Assembly: GCF_001038625.1 (NCBI RefSeq)
Contig: NZ_CP011803.1
Location: 1,178,001-1,242,000 of the forward strand
Direction of reading: 5' to 3'
DNA from: Clostridium carboxidivorans P7
GTDB taxonomy: Bacteria > Bacillota > Clostridia > Clostridiales > Clostridiaceae
DNA length: 64,000 bases
Shown: piece after piece, positions 55,829 through 64,000 of the stretch
Layout of the letters: each line of letters starts with the position of its first letter
Numbering within the stretch: the first letter of the stretch is position 1
The notes under the pieces: generated by a model
What the model saw: only the letters and a program-made list of their open reading frames with translations
What the model was told of the DNA's origin: nothing
The model's database searches: none
Translations under genes and position numbers: made by a program

Positions 55829-56782
55829 TTATTTCTTTAATTCTGCATTATATACAGCCATAGCGGCTTGAGCTACTTGCATGTCTTCTTCAACAGAGCC
55901 GCCGCTTACCCCAATGCCACCTATAATTTTCCCATTATACTCTAATGGATAACCTCCACCAAAAATAATCATTTTTGAAACGTTTTGAACACCATATAAA
56001 GATGTTCCAGGTTGTGAAACTTCAGCAACTGCATCAGTTGGAAGTTTAAGAGTAGCTGCTGTATATGCTTTATTTAATGAAATTTCTCTACTTACAAGTA
56101 AAGCTTCTTCCATTCTTTGTTCTAAAATTAAATTAGCACCTTTATCTACTGCAGAAAACCACATTGGAACTCCTATTTCTATAGCTTTTTTCTCAACTGC
56201 AATAGCCATTTTTCTTGCTAGTTCAAGATTAATTCCATAATCAGTTATTTCTGTATCGGTTATATTTTTAGAAGCTTCTGATTGTGTTATTACTGAATCA
56301 CTTCCTAAGCTTTCAGCAATTTCTTTATATTTTTTCAAACCAGCTTGTGCAACGGACATATCTTCTTCTACAGAACCACCGCTTACACCAATAGAACCAA
56401 TAACCTGTCCATTTAATACGAGAGGAAAACCTCCACCAAAAATAACTATTTTGCTATCATTTTGGATACCATATAAAGCTGTTCCGGGCTGAGATAAAGT
56501 TGCAAGAGTGCTAGTTGGCATTTTTAATGCAACAGCAGTATATGCCTTGCCTTGTGATATTCTTTCACTAACTAAAATTGCTCCTGCCATCCTATTAATA
56601 GAAATTAAATTTGCATCAGCATCATCAATAGTGATATACATAGGAACTTTTATCTCTTTTGCTTTCTCCTCAGCTGCAGCAGTAATTTCCTTTGCAAGTG
56701 CTAAATTTACAATGGATCTTGCCACTTTAATATTAGAGTTTTGAGCTTCAAAAGTTTCAGGTTGAGTAGTATTTTTTCCCAT
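55829..56782 (-). CDS. tandem GlcG/HbpS (DUF336) domain protein
   Basis: This 317-residue protein is made of two DUF336 domains (about 20-155 and 185-315) in direct repeat. Each has a helix (MAxAxExKAxE), ILxSERIS..KAYTA / LVSREISLNKAYTA and the near-identical GGSVEEDM(S/Q)VAQA end. Most family members have a single domain, act as heme or cobalamin-adduct binding proteins, or are of unknown role. ATG 56782 has AAAGGAG 11 bases upstream; ATG 56800 lies before this site. It is convergent with the citrate transporter gene. Confidence 0.85.
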   Translation of the reverse strand: MGKNTTQPETFEAQNSNIKVARSIVNLALAKEITAAAEEKAKEIKVPMYITIDDADANLISINRMAGAILVSERISQGKAYTAVALKMPTSTLATLSQPGTALYGIQNDSKIVIFGGGFPLVLNGQVIGSIGVSGGSVEEDMSVAQAGLKKYKEIAESLGSDSVITQSEASKNITDTEITDYGINLELARKMAIAVEKKAIEIGVPMWFSAVDKGANLILEQRMEEALLVSREISLNKAYTAATLKLPTDAVAEVSQPGTSLYGVQNVSKMIIFGGGYPLEYNGKIIGGIGVSGGSVEEDMQVAQAAMAVYNAELKK

Positions 56783-57128
56783 TAATAAAACTCCTTTCAT
56801 ATTATATATAATTTACTTAAAAATTTCAAAGACTATTTTTACTTATAATATAGCATTTAAAATTTCTACTACTATTGATAGCTAAATTTCAATTAAATCA
56901 CTTGTTTGAAGTTTGGTTTTTTCCATTGTTTCTGCAAGTAAACGTGAATACGTTTTCTAAAGTTTGAACTCATTTTATCTTAGAGCTTTACTATATGTCA
57001 ATGAATAAATTTTCCATATACCTGAAAATGTAAAAATGGTATTTGGATGTATATTACAGAGAGTGAAATCATTGCAGATGTCCCTAAATATAGAGTATAG
57101 AGTATAGAGTTTTGATTTTATACTGAAC
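56783..57128. other. intergenic region with short tandem repeats
   Basis: There is no gene in this 346-base stretch. Short tandem repeats occur at its right edge: TATAGAG units at about 57090-57109. An 11-base repeat (TATACTGAACT) occurs twice at 57119-57140 and spans the stop codon of the next gene, evidence of slippage. Confidence 0.5.
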
Positions 57129-57599
57129 TTATACTGAACTTATATTAATTAATTCTGCATCTATGCTATTATCATCTATATTTAATATTGCCATACTTAT
57201 AGGTAAATTGAATCTTTTAGGACCAGCACTTCCTGGATTTAAAAATAATACATTATCGTGTCTTACTTTCAGTGGTCTGTGAGAATGACCGCTTATGACA
57301 ATATTGATACCTGACGTTTCTAAATCTATATCTAGTTTATCAATATCGTGAAGTACATATATTAATATGTTTTCCACTTCTACCAATTCTGTTTTATTTA
57401 ATTCATATGCAAAATTACCTTTGTCACAATTACCTCGTACTGCAGTAACAGGAGCAATTTTTTTCAGCTCCTTTAATATAGTAGGATCTACTACATCTCC
57501 AGCATGTATAATTAAATCACATCCTTTTAGAATTTCTAAAACTTCTTCTCTTAAAAGACCGTGGGTATCAGAAATTACTCCAATTTTATATTTCTTCAT
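57129..57599 (-). CDS. YfcE/MJ0936-type metallophosphoesterase
   Basis: This 156-residue enzyme has the calcineurin-like metal motifs in order: SDTHG (residues 10-14), GDVVD, GNCD, and a C-terminal SGHSHRP then NPGSAGPKR. It would cleave phosphodiesters using two metal ions. AGGAGAGG precedes the ATG. It is a single gene; the 11-base tandem repeat at its 3' end does not disturb the domain. Confidence 0.9.
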   Translation of the reverse strand: MKKYKIGVISDTHGLLREEVLEILKGCDLIIHAGDVVDPTILKELKKIAPVTAVRGNCDKGNFAYELNKTELVEVENILIYVLHDIDKLDIDLETSGINIVISGHSHRPLKVRHDNVLFLNPGSAGPKRFNLPISMAILNIDDNSIDAELINISSV

Positions 57600-58064
57600 A
57601 AAAACCTCTCCTTAGTGCATTATATTGATTTTTTAATATCTTCATATGTGTTATGGAATAAAAAGCTAGTTATTCATACTATTAAAAAAATATATTTTTA
57701 TATTGATTTCAATCAAACATAGTATAAAATTTTATATTTTAAAATATTATACTACAATTATATAGTTTTGAAACTATTTAAAATTTATTAATCCATTTAC
57801 TGGTGATAAATAAAAAAATTTTTAAACTAAGTTGCAACAATAATTATCAAGTAGTATAATAAATTATATAAATATTACAAGTAATTGATAAAAATTACTT
57901 GTTAGACGTTACTTAGAATATATGGAAATAGCAAATATGTTAATTAGATGACTTTTAAAGAGGGGGGAATTAAAAGAGTCACCTGAATTTAAGAAGATTT
58001 CATTGATATAGTTCATTAAGCAAGGACATACATGAAAATGTTTTAATTTTGGGGAGGTATATTT
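57600..58064 (+). promoter_or_regulatory. 465-base leader region of the fused dehydrogenase
   Basis: No gene is visible. The region holds AT-rich sequence; GAGGGGGG at about 57960 precedes only very short frames. The ribosome site GGGGAGG lies 8 bases before the ATG at 58065. No hairpin of the T-box or riboswitch type was recognised. Confidence 0.4.
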
Positions 58065-59969
58065 ATGTTTTTTAAAACTACAGAACAGCATGAAAATTTG
58101 AGGACAAAAATTAGGGAATTTTCTGAAGGAGAAGTTAAACCTATTGCATTTACACTAGATCAGGAAAATAAATTTCCATCAGAAGTAATTAAAAAGTTAG
58201 CTGATATGGGGATGCTTGGAATTCCATATGCAAAACAATATGGTGGAGCAGGTTTAGATGTAATCAGTTATGCCATTGCCGTTGAGGAATTATCAAGAGT
58301 AGATGGTGGTACAGGTGTAATTCTTTCTGCACATACATCTTTAGGCACATATCCAATTGCTGCTTATGGAACAGAAGAGCAGAAGCAAAAATATTTGATT
58401 CCACTGGCAAAGGGAGAAAAGCTTGGTGCATTTGGACTTACAGAGGAGAATGCTGGCAGTGATGCTGGTGGTACTGAAACTACTGCTGTTTTAGAAGGTG
58501 ATTATTATATTTTAAATGGAGAAAAGATATTTATCACCAATGGAGGCGAAGCTGACACTTATATAATTTTTGCAATTACTACACCTAATATAGGCACACA
58601 TGGAATCAGTGCATTTATTGTAGAAAAGGGATGGGAAGGCTTTAGTTTTGGACAACACTATGACAAGATGGGTATTCGTTCTTCTGCAACTGCAGAACTT
58701 ATTTTCAACAATGTTAAGGTTCCTAAGGAAAACTTATTAGGAAAAGAGGGGGAAGGCTTCAAGATTGCCATGTCAACCTTAGATGGTGGACGTATTGGTA
58801 TTGCAGCACAAGCTCTTGGTATAGCTCAAGGAGCTTATGAAAATGCATTAGAATATTCAAAAGAAAGAATTCAATTTGGTAAACCTATCTGTAGACAGCA
58901 AGCCATTGCTTTTAAGTTAGCAGATATGGCCACAAAGCTCAGATCAGCTAGATTGCTTATTTACAGTGCAGCTGAGCTGAAGGAAAATCATGAGCATTAT
59001 AATATGGAAGCTGCTATGGCAAAACAGTATGCTTCAGATGTTTGTCTTGAAATTGTAAACGATGCTCTTCAAATATTTGGAGGAAGTGGTTATCTTAAAG
59101 GTATGGAAGTTGAACGTGCTTATAGAGATGCTAAGATTTGTACAATATATGAAGGAACTAATGAAATTCAACGTGTAGTTATTGCAGCCAGCATTCTTGG
59201 TAAAATACCCAAAAGTGAGCACACAGCTAAAGTCCAACATGAATCTGGTACAGGTTATCGTAAGAAAATTATTTACAAGGATGGGACTGCTGAAGAAAAA
59301 GTAAATGCTCTTGTGGAAGCTCTTAAGAAGGATGGTTATGATTTTACAATTGGAATTCCTACAGATACTGCTATTAGTAAAGCAGAAAGAGTGGTTAGTG
59401 CAGGTAGAGGTATAGGTGAAAGAGAAAACATGAAACTTATAGAAGAGTTGGCAGTTCAAGCAGGTGCTGCTATAGGTTCCTCACGTCCGGTAGCTGAAAC
59501 TCTTAAATATGTACCAATGGATCGTTATGTAGGAATGTCTGGTCAAAAATTCAAGGGAAATCTTTATATTGCTTGTGGAATTTCTGGTGCAAGTCAACAT
59601 CTAAAAGGTATAAAGGATGCTAGTACTATTGTTGCTATAAATATAGATTCTAATGCAAAAATTTTCAAGAATGCAGACTACGGTATTGTTGGAGACTTAG
59701 TTGAGATTCTACCTCTTCTTACTGAAGCTTTAGATAATGGAGAAGCAAAGAAGGAAGCTCCACCAATGAAGAAGATGAAGAGAGAGGTTCCAAAGAAAGT
59801 TGTTCCAACTTGGAAGCATTATGTATGTAATGGATGCGGTTATGAATATGATCCTGGAATCGGTGATCCAGAAGGAGAAATAGCACCTGGAACCTTATTT
59901 GAAAATATACCTGAAGAATGGACTTGTCCTGCTTGCGGTGAAGAAAAAAATGCTTTTATAGAAGTTTAA
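58065..59969 (+). CDS. acyl-CoA dehydrogenase / ETF-alpha / rubredoxin fusion protein
   Basis: This 634-residue protein carries three redox modules. Residues about 1-382 are a short-chain acyl-CoA dehydrogenase with catalytic Glu363 in [10 protein letters not shown] and the [14 protein letters not shown] and [11 protein letters not shown] signatures. Residues about 425-555 are the FAD-binding half of ETF-alpha ([37 protein letters not shown]). The beta-type partner half is missing. After a Lys/Pro linker, residues 582-634 are a rubredoxin with two CxxC pairs. It should pass electrons from an acyl-CoA through two flavins to the iron. The flavodiiron gene follows at 50 bases and is the likely acceptor. 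Confidence 0.94.
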   Translation: MFFKTTEQHENLRTKIREFSEGEVKPIAFTLDQENKFPSEVIKKLADMGMLGIPYAKQYGGAGLDVISYAIAVEELSRVDGGTGVILSAHTSLGTYPIAAYGTEEQKQKYLIPLAKGEKLGAFGLTEENAGSDAGGTETTAVLEGDYYILNGEKIFITNGGEADTYIIFAITTPNIGTHGISAFIVEKGWEGFSFGQHYDKMGIRSSATAELIFNNVKVPKENLLGKEGEGFKIAMSTLDGGRIGIAAQALGIAQGAYENALEYSKERIQFGKPICRQQAIAFKLADMATKLRSARLLIYSAAELKENHEHYNMEAAMAKQYASDVCLEIVNDALQIFGGSGYLKGMEVERAYRDAKICTIYEGTNEIQRVVIAASILGKIPKSEHTAKVQHESGTGYRKKIIYKDGTAEEKVNALVEALKKDGYDFTIGIPTDTAISKAERVVSAGRGIGERENMKLIEELAVQAGAAIGSSRPVAETLKYVPMDRYVGMSGQKFKGNLYIACGISGASQHLKGIKDASTIVAINIDSNAKIFKNADYGIVGDLVEILPLLTEALDNGEAKKEAPPMKKMKREVPKKVVPTWKHYVCNGCGYEYDPGIGDPEGEIAPGTLFENIPEEWTCPACGEEKNAFIEV

Positions 59970-60019
59970 TATAGATGATATGTTTTATTTATTGTTTTAT
60001 TTTAAAGGAGGATTAATTA

Positions 60020-61219
60020 ATGTATTGTGTTAGAAAAATAACTGAAGATCTTTATTGGGTTGGAGGTAATGATCATCGTCTTGCCCTATTTGAAAATGTT
60101 CATCCCATTCCAAGAGGGGTTTCTTATAATTCATATGTACTTTTAGATGAGAAAACAGTACTTTTTGATACAGCTGACTGGTCAATTTGCCGCCAGTTTA
60201 TTGAAAATATTAAAGGAGTTTTAGGAAATAGAACTTTGGATTATATGGTAATTAATCATATGGAGCCAGATCATGCAGCATGTATTGAAGAGATTGTTCT
60301 TCGTTATCCGGATGTAAAAATTATATGTACTGAAAAAGCATTCATGTTCATGCATCAGTTTGATTTCCCTATAGATGACAATGTAATACAAGTTAAAGAA
60401 GGAGATACCATGTCCTTTGGAAAACATAATGTTGTATTTGTATCAGCTCCAATGGTACATTGGCCAGAAGTTATGGTAACTTATGATACTACAAATGGTG
60501 TGCTATTTTCAGCTGATGCCTTTGGTTCCTTTGGCGCTTTAGATGGTAAATTGTTTAATGATGAAATGAATTTTGACCGTGATTGGATTGATGATGCCAG
60601 GAGATATTATACAAACATTGTAGGAAAGTACGGTCCTCAAGTTCAAGCACTTTTGAAAAAAGCCAGCAGCATTGAAATTAAAACTATCTGCCCATTACAT
60701 GGACCAGTATGGCGTAATGATCTTGGGTACTTTTTAGACAAGTACGATAAATGGAGTCGTTATGAACCAGAAGAAAAGGGTGTAATGATTGTCTATGGAA
60801 CAATGTATGGAAATACAGAAGCAGCTGCTACAGATTTAGCAACTAGACTAGTAGAAAAAGGAATGACTAATGTAGTTATGTATGATGTTTCAAAAACTCA
60901 TGTATCTTATTTGATTTCTGAAACCTTTAAATATAGTCATGTAGTACTTGCTTCTGTAACTTATAATTTAAAGATTTATCCACCAATGCTAAACTATATA
61001 ATGGATATGAAAGCCTTAAATCTTCAAAAACGTACTTTTGCTCTTATAGAAAATGGTACTTGGGCTCCTCAATCTGCTAAATTAATGCGTGAGCTTTTAG
61101 ATGAAATGAAAGATATGACTATTTTAGATGGTGATATGACAGTGAATTCAGCATTGAAGGAAAAAGATGTAGATTCCATGGATGCTATTGCTGATAGTAT
61201 TATAGAATCAATGAAGTAA
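60020..61219 (+). CDS. fprA: flavodiiron protein (FprA-type O2/NO reductase)
   Basis: This 399-residue A-type flavodiiron protein has the MBL-like diiron domain ligands in NHMEPDHAAC, an FSADAFGSFG Asp and CPLHGPVW His. The C-terminal flavodoxin domain starts with VYGTMYGNTEAAA and binds FMN. These enzymes reduce O2 to water, or NO to N2O, with electrons from rubredoxin. AAAGGAGG precedes the ATG. It is co-directional with the ACAD-ETF-rubredoxin gene, making that protein its probable donor. A strong terminator follows. Confidence 0.96.
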   Translation: MYCVRKITEDLYWVGGNDHRLALFENVHPIPRGVSYNSYVLLDEKTVLFDTADWSICRQFIENIKGVLGNRTLDYMVINHMEPDHAACIEEIVLRYPDVKIICTEKAFMFMHQFDFPIDDNVIQVKEGDTMSFGKHNVVFVSAPMVHWPEVMVTYDTTNGVLFSADAFGSFGALDGKLFNDEMNFDRDWIDDARRYYTNIVGKYGPQVQALLKKASSIEIKTICPLHGPVWRNDLGYFLDKYDKWSRYEPEEKGVMIVYGTMYGNTEAAATDLATRLVEKGMTNVVMYDVSKTHVSYLISETFKYSHVVLASVTYNLKIYPPMLNYIMDMKALNLQKRTFALIENGTWAPQSAKLMRELLDEMKDMTILDGDMTVNSALKEKDVDSMDAIADSIIESMK

Positions 61220-61241
61220 AACTTGTTTCATTATTTTAATT

Positions 61242-61290
61242 AAAAAGCTGTGAAATTATAGATATAGCCTTATAATTTCACAGTTTTTTA
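61242..61290. terminator. bidirectional terminator
   Basis: A 13-bp perfect stem (61248-61260 with 61271-61283) has A/T runs on both sides. It ends fprA and the opposing cytidylate-kinase-like gene. Confidence 0.92.
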
Positions 61291-61294
61291 TTTT

Positions 61295-61897
61295 TTAAGA
61301 TAGCTTAAATTTTTTCCTTATTATCTTATATAAAATTTCTGCTGTACCTTTAACACCAAACAAACTACTGTCAATCATTATATGTTTATGTTCAATATCT
61401 TCAAAAGAGTATCCAGCATAATGTCTATAATAATTTTCTCTTGCTTTATCAACCTCTGCAATCATACGAACTGCTTCTCCTGGATCCATTTTTAATATGT
61501 TTACACAGTTATTAAAACGAGCTTCCCTAGGAGCATATATGAATACATTTAAGCAGTCTTTATAATCTTTAAGGATGAAATCTGAACACCTGCCAACAAT
61601 AATACAGGATTCTTTGTCAGCTAAATTTGATATTATCTTTCTTTGAGTATCAAATATCTTATTTTGTTTATCAAGTGAACTATCTCCTAAGGGAAACAGC
61701 ATATTAAGAAAATTTGAGGTATAGCTTGTTTCTTCATGATCACTAATGGTGGATACTGGCAGATTCAACTTTTGCGAAGTGGTTTCTACTATATCTCTAT
61801 CATAATATTCTACTCCAAGTATTGTAGAAAGTTCTCTTGCAATTGGTCTTCCCAAACTTCCAAATTGTCTATTGATTGTTACACAATACTTTTGCAT
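61295..61897 (-). CDS. cytidylate-kinase-like family protein
   Basis: This 200-residue P-loop NTPase of the cytidylate-kinase-like group opens [33 protein letters not shown]. Classical members have GSGG at the loop, and here it reads [15 protein letters not shown] and [10 protein letters not shown] follow. Substrate and activity are unknown. The start overlaps the ATPase gene end by 19 bases with TAGGTGATG upstream, so it is coupled to an amino-acid ABC operon. Confidence 0.85.
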   Translation of the reverse strand: MQKYCVTINRQFGSLGRPIARELSTILGVEYYDRDIVETTSQKLNLPVSTISDHEETSYTSNFLNMLFPLGDSSLDKQNKIFDTQRKIISNLADKESCIIVGRCSDFILKDYKDCLNVFIYAPREARFNNCVNILKMDPGEAVRMIAEVDKARENYYRHYAGYSFEDIEHKHIMIDSSLFGVKGTAEILYKIIRKKFKLS

Positions 61898-62640
61898 ATA
61901 TTATCATCACCTACTATTCTTGCAAGGAATGTTCTCGTACGTTGATTTTTAGGACTTGTAAAAATTTCTTCTGGTTTTCCTTCTTCAACAATATATCCAT
62001 CCGCCATAAAAATTACTCTATCTGAAACTTCCCTAGCAAATTGCATTTCATGAGTTACTACTATCATAGTCATGCCTTCTTTTGCAAGATCACGCATTAC
62101 TTCAAGCACATCTCCCACAAGTTCGGGGTCTAATGCAGAGGTAGGCTCATCAAAAAGCAAAGCTCTAGGTTCCATTGCCAGTGCTCTAGCTATGGCAACA
62201 CGCTGCTGTTGACCACCAGATAATGTAGTAGGCATTACATTTGCTTTTGATGACAAACCGACTTTTTCTAGAAGTTCCATTGCCTTTTTTTCAGCATCAT
62301 CCTTTGATTTCTTTTTGGTTAAAATTGGTGCAAGTGTTATATTTTTTAGTACAGTTTTCATAGGAAACAAATTGAATCTTTGAAATACCATACCAACTTC
62401 TTCTCGATATTTTCGTAAATCATTTTTTTGAGCACAAACATTTTTATCTTCATAATATATAGTTCCACCAGATTGGAGTTCTAATTGATTAATACAACGA
62501 AGCAAAGTACTTTTGCCTGAACCAGAAGGTCCAATGATACATATAACTTCACCTTCATTAACATCAACATTAATATCCTTAAGCACTTCCAGATCACCAA
62601 AGTTTTTAGACAAATTTTCAATTTTTATCAAACTTTTCAT
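61879..62640 (-). CDS. polar amino-acid ABC transporter ATPase (GlnQ type)
   Basis: This 253-residue ATPase has Walker [10 protein letters not shown], signature [12 protein letters not shown], Walker [15 protein letters not shown], and the H-loop THEMQFA typical of the PAAT amino-acid family. Its ATG overlaps the permease stop (ATGA). It drives the uptake system formed with the permease and binding protein upstream; the substrate is an amino acid not determined by sequence. Confidence 0.95.
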   Translation of the reverse strand: MKSLIKIENLSKNFGDLEVLKDINVDVNEGEVICIIGPSGSGKSTLLRCINQLELQSGGTIYYEDKNVCAQKNDLRKYREEVGMVFQRFNLFPMKTVLKNITLAPILTKKKSKDDAEKKAMELLEKVGLSSKANVMPTTLSGGQQQRVAIARALAMEPRALLFDEPTSALDPELVGDVLEVMRDLAKEGMTMIVVTHEMQFAREVSDRVIFMADGYIVEEGKPEEIFTSPKNQRTRTFLARIVGDDNICKSIV

Positions 62641-63284
62641 GCTTTAACCCTTCTTTCAATTTGTTTTTGAATAATAATGAGAATTGAGATTATCACCAGA
62701 TAGAATACTGCACCTGCACTATAAGCTTGTATGGTATCAAAGGTAACTGCAGCATAATTTTGAATTTGTTTTGTTATTTCATTTACTACTATTACAGAAA
62801 GTATTGCCGTATCCTTAACTGTAATAATAAATTGGTTGAATAGAGCTGGTAACATTGATTTAAAAGCAGGTGGAATAACTACATGCCATAAAGTTTGAAA
62901 AGGTGTTAGACCAAGAGATACTCCTGCTTCTTTTTGACCTAGGTCGATTCCTTCTAAAGAGCCACGCACTATTTCAGCAATAAATGCACCTGAATTTAAA
63001 GATATTACTATAATTCCTGCAGCATTGCTCTGAATATCATGTCCAGTAATTTTTGGTATAACAAAGTATACATATAATGCTTGAACTATTAATGGTGTTC
63101 CACGAATAATCCATAAATAAATATTGGCAATAACCTTTGTAATTTTATTTTTGCATTGAAGTGCAAAACCAGATAAACATCCTATTAAAAATCCAAAAAA
63201 GATTCCGAACATTGAAACTTCTAATGTTATTTTTAGTCCATCTAAAAGCATGGGCATAAGAACTTTTAAAAAACTTAAATCCAT
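62637..63284 (-). CDS. polar amino-acid ABC transporter permease
   Basis: This 215-residue His/Glu/Gln/Arg/opine-type permease has about five helices and an EAA-like [16 protein letters not shown] loop. The start at 63284 has AGGAAGGG 8 bases upstream; an earlier in-frame start at 63335 lies beyond this site. It overlaps the ATPase gene by 4 bases. The binding-protein gene precedes it across a hairpin. Confidence 0.93.
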   Translation of the reverse strand: MDLSFLKVLMPMLLDGLKITLEVSMFGIFFGFLIGCLSGFALQCKNKITKVIANIYLWIIRGTPLIVQALYVYFVIPKITGHDIQSNAAGIIVISLNSGAFIAEIVRGSLEGIDLGQKEAGVSLGLTPFQTLWHVVIPPAFKSMLPALFNQFIITVKDTAILSVIVVNEITKQIQNYAAVTFDTIQAYSAGAVFYLVIISILIIIQKQIERRVKA

Positions 63285-63353
63285 AATATCATCCCTTCCT
63301 AGCACAAAACTTGCTACAATAGTAGTTATAATCATAGAAAAATAAATAGTGAA

Positions 63354-63427
63354 AGCTTCCTTTGGTTAATTCATATTCAATCAATGTGCTGCATTTATTG
63401 TAACAGTCTGAATAATCAAAGGAAGCT
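63354..63427 (-). promoter_or_regulatory. intercistronic stem-loop before the permease gene
   Basis: A perfect 11-bp stem (63354-63364 with 63417-63427) with a partly paired interior lies between the binding-protein and permease genes. It lets binding-protein mRNA exceed that of the membrane parts. Confidence 0.7.
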
Positions 63428-63443
63428 ACTTGCATAAAGTTTA

Positions 63444-64000
63444 TTATTTAGCAGCTTTACACCACTTATCTTCAAGTTTTGTTATTGTACCATCGTCATG
63501 TAATTTTTTAACTGCTGCATTTAAAATACTCATTAATTGAGGATTGCTTTTAGCAGCTTTAAATGAAACTGCAACTGCATATTGTGATTGATCCTGTGCA
63601 AACCATTTTCCAACCATTTGAAGTTTTGTATCCTTTTTAGTTGATATATAGTATGCAGTACCAGGAGCATCATGAATTACAGCATCTACCTTACCATCTT
63701 CAAGTGCTTGAAGAGCTGTTGTAATAGAATCATGTATTTGAAGATTATTTTGAGGTACATTAGCAGCAGCTAAATATAAATTACTGGCAGTTCCTTTTTC
63801 TACAGCAACCTTATATTTACCACTCTTAATACTGTCAATTCCAGTTATTTCTTTTGGACTAGTATTTTTATTAGTAACTACTGTTAATCCTGCATTATAA
63901 TAAGTATCAGTGAAATTCATTACTTTTTTTCTTTTGTCTGTTGCACAAAGAGCTGCTACAACAAAATCAAGTTTACCTTCAGCAACGGATGTAGTTAATG
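63444..64000 (-). CDS. amino-acid ABC transporter substrate-binding protein (partial)
   Basis: The 3' part of a SBP_bac_3 family gene runs off the right edge. The visible 185 codons include EGKLDFVAALCATDKRKKVMNFTDTYYNAGLTVV, the hinge segment typical of polar amino-acid binding proteins, and a closing IT.LEDKWCK. An internal ATG at 63920 is not the start; the frame continues to base 64000. The ligand cannot be told from this half. Confidence 0.93.
   Translation of the reverse strand, partial: LTTSVAEGKLDFVVAALCATDKRKKVMNFTDTYYNAGLTVVTNKNTSPKEITGIDSIKSGKYKVAVEKGTASNLYLAAANVPQNNLQIHDSITTALQALEDGKVDAVIHDAPGTAYYISTKKDTKLQMVGKWFAQDQSQYAVAVSFKAAKSNPQLMSILNAAVKKLHDDGTITKLEDKWCKAAK

Noticed and set aside
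58065..59969. Frameshift or assembly error joining separate ACAD, ETF and rubredoxin genes
   Set aside because: The frame is continuous over 634 codons, a charged Lys/Pro linker precedes the rubredoxin, and no internal ribosome site or start codon of good context was seen at the junctions.
63444..63920. A complete 158-residue gene starting at 63920
   Set aside because: The frame continues to the window edge with typical binding-protein sequence, so the internal ATG is not the start.

Overview
The window is AT-rich chromosomal DNA from a spore-forming anaerobic Firmicute, most probably a Clostridium sensu stricto (the C. scatologenes / drakei / carboxidivorans type is a guess). The pointers are: strong AGGAGG-type ribosome sites, GTG and TTG starts, an [FeFe]-hydrogenase maturase (hydF), a flavodiiron protein, a rubredoxin domain, spore genes (a CotF-like coat protein and yyaC), a T-box in front of serS, and RND and peptide transporters of clostridial type. 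No rRNA, tRNA, CRISPR array, prophage or intact insertion sequence was seen. All family calls come from reading the protein sequences; no database search was run.

Layout. 1-3.5 kb: end of an unknown gene, a proline iminopeptidase and a GT39-type membrane glycosyltransferase. 3.5-6.2 kb (minus): aspA-hydF, joined by a TAATG overlap. 6.4-12 kb: a complete peptide/nickel-type ABC importer (lipoprotein, two permeases, two ATPases). 12.1-14.6 kb: a nucleotide pyrophosphatase/phosphodiesterase-like enzyme with an EutH-type permease. 14.7-17.2 kb: a MocR-type regulator divergent from a PhzF-family gene, with operator-like repeats between them. 17.4-18.9 kb: T-box and serS. 19-20.7 kb: three small or poorly known genes.

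20.9-25.1 kb (minus): response regulator, histidine kinase and a three-gene lantibiotic-immunity-type ABC exporter, with four 11-bp-phased repeats in front of the ABC genes. 25.2-30.7 kb: an RND pump with its adaptor and two MarR regulators; the pump promoter carries a 24-bp perfect palindrome. 31-36.5 kb: spore coat protein, metallo-beta-lactamase-fold protein, a secreted PepSY-like protein with a second two-component system, and a prolyl-tRNA editing protein. 36.6-42.7 kb: small and accessory genes, including a secreted beta-propeller-like protein. 42.8-45.4 kb: XRE-cupin regulator, AlaX-type tRNA editing protein and AzlCD amino-acid exporter.

45.7-49.2 kb: nitroreductase, a DUF6323/DUF6179-like pair and yyaC. 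49.4-53 kb (minus): an accessory-looking stretch with a two-TM unknown, an ankyrin protein, a CatA-type acetyltransferase and a stand-alone glucose-type EIIA. 53-57.6 kb: LysR regulator, CitMHS citrate transporter, tandem GlcG/HbpS-domain protein and a small phosphoesterase. 58-61.2 kb: an acyl-CoA dehydrogenase fused to an ETF-alpha domain and a rubredoxin, followed by a flavodiiron protein. 61.3-64 kb (minus): a polar amino-acid ABC operon with a cytidylate-kinase-like gene at its end; its binding-protein gene runs off the window.

Most striking is the 58-61.2 kb pair. One polypeptide appears to carry the whole electron path from an acyl-CoA to rubredoxin, beside the usual rubredoxin acceptor, a flavodiiron O2/NO reductase. 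This would be a fat-like-substrate-driven oxygen scavenging chain. Other notable items are the aspA-hydF coupling, several unusually clear operators, and a dispersed palindromic element at 14.6 and 42.5 kb.
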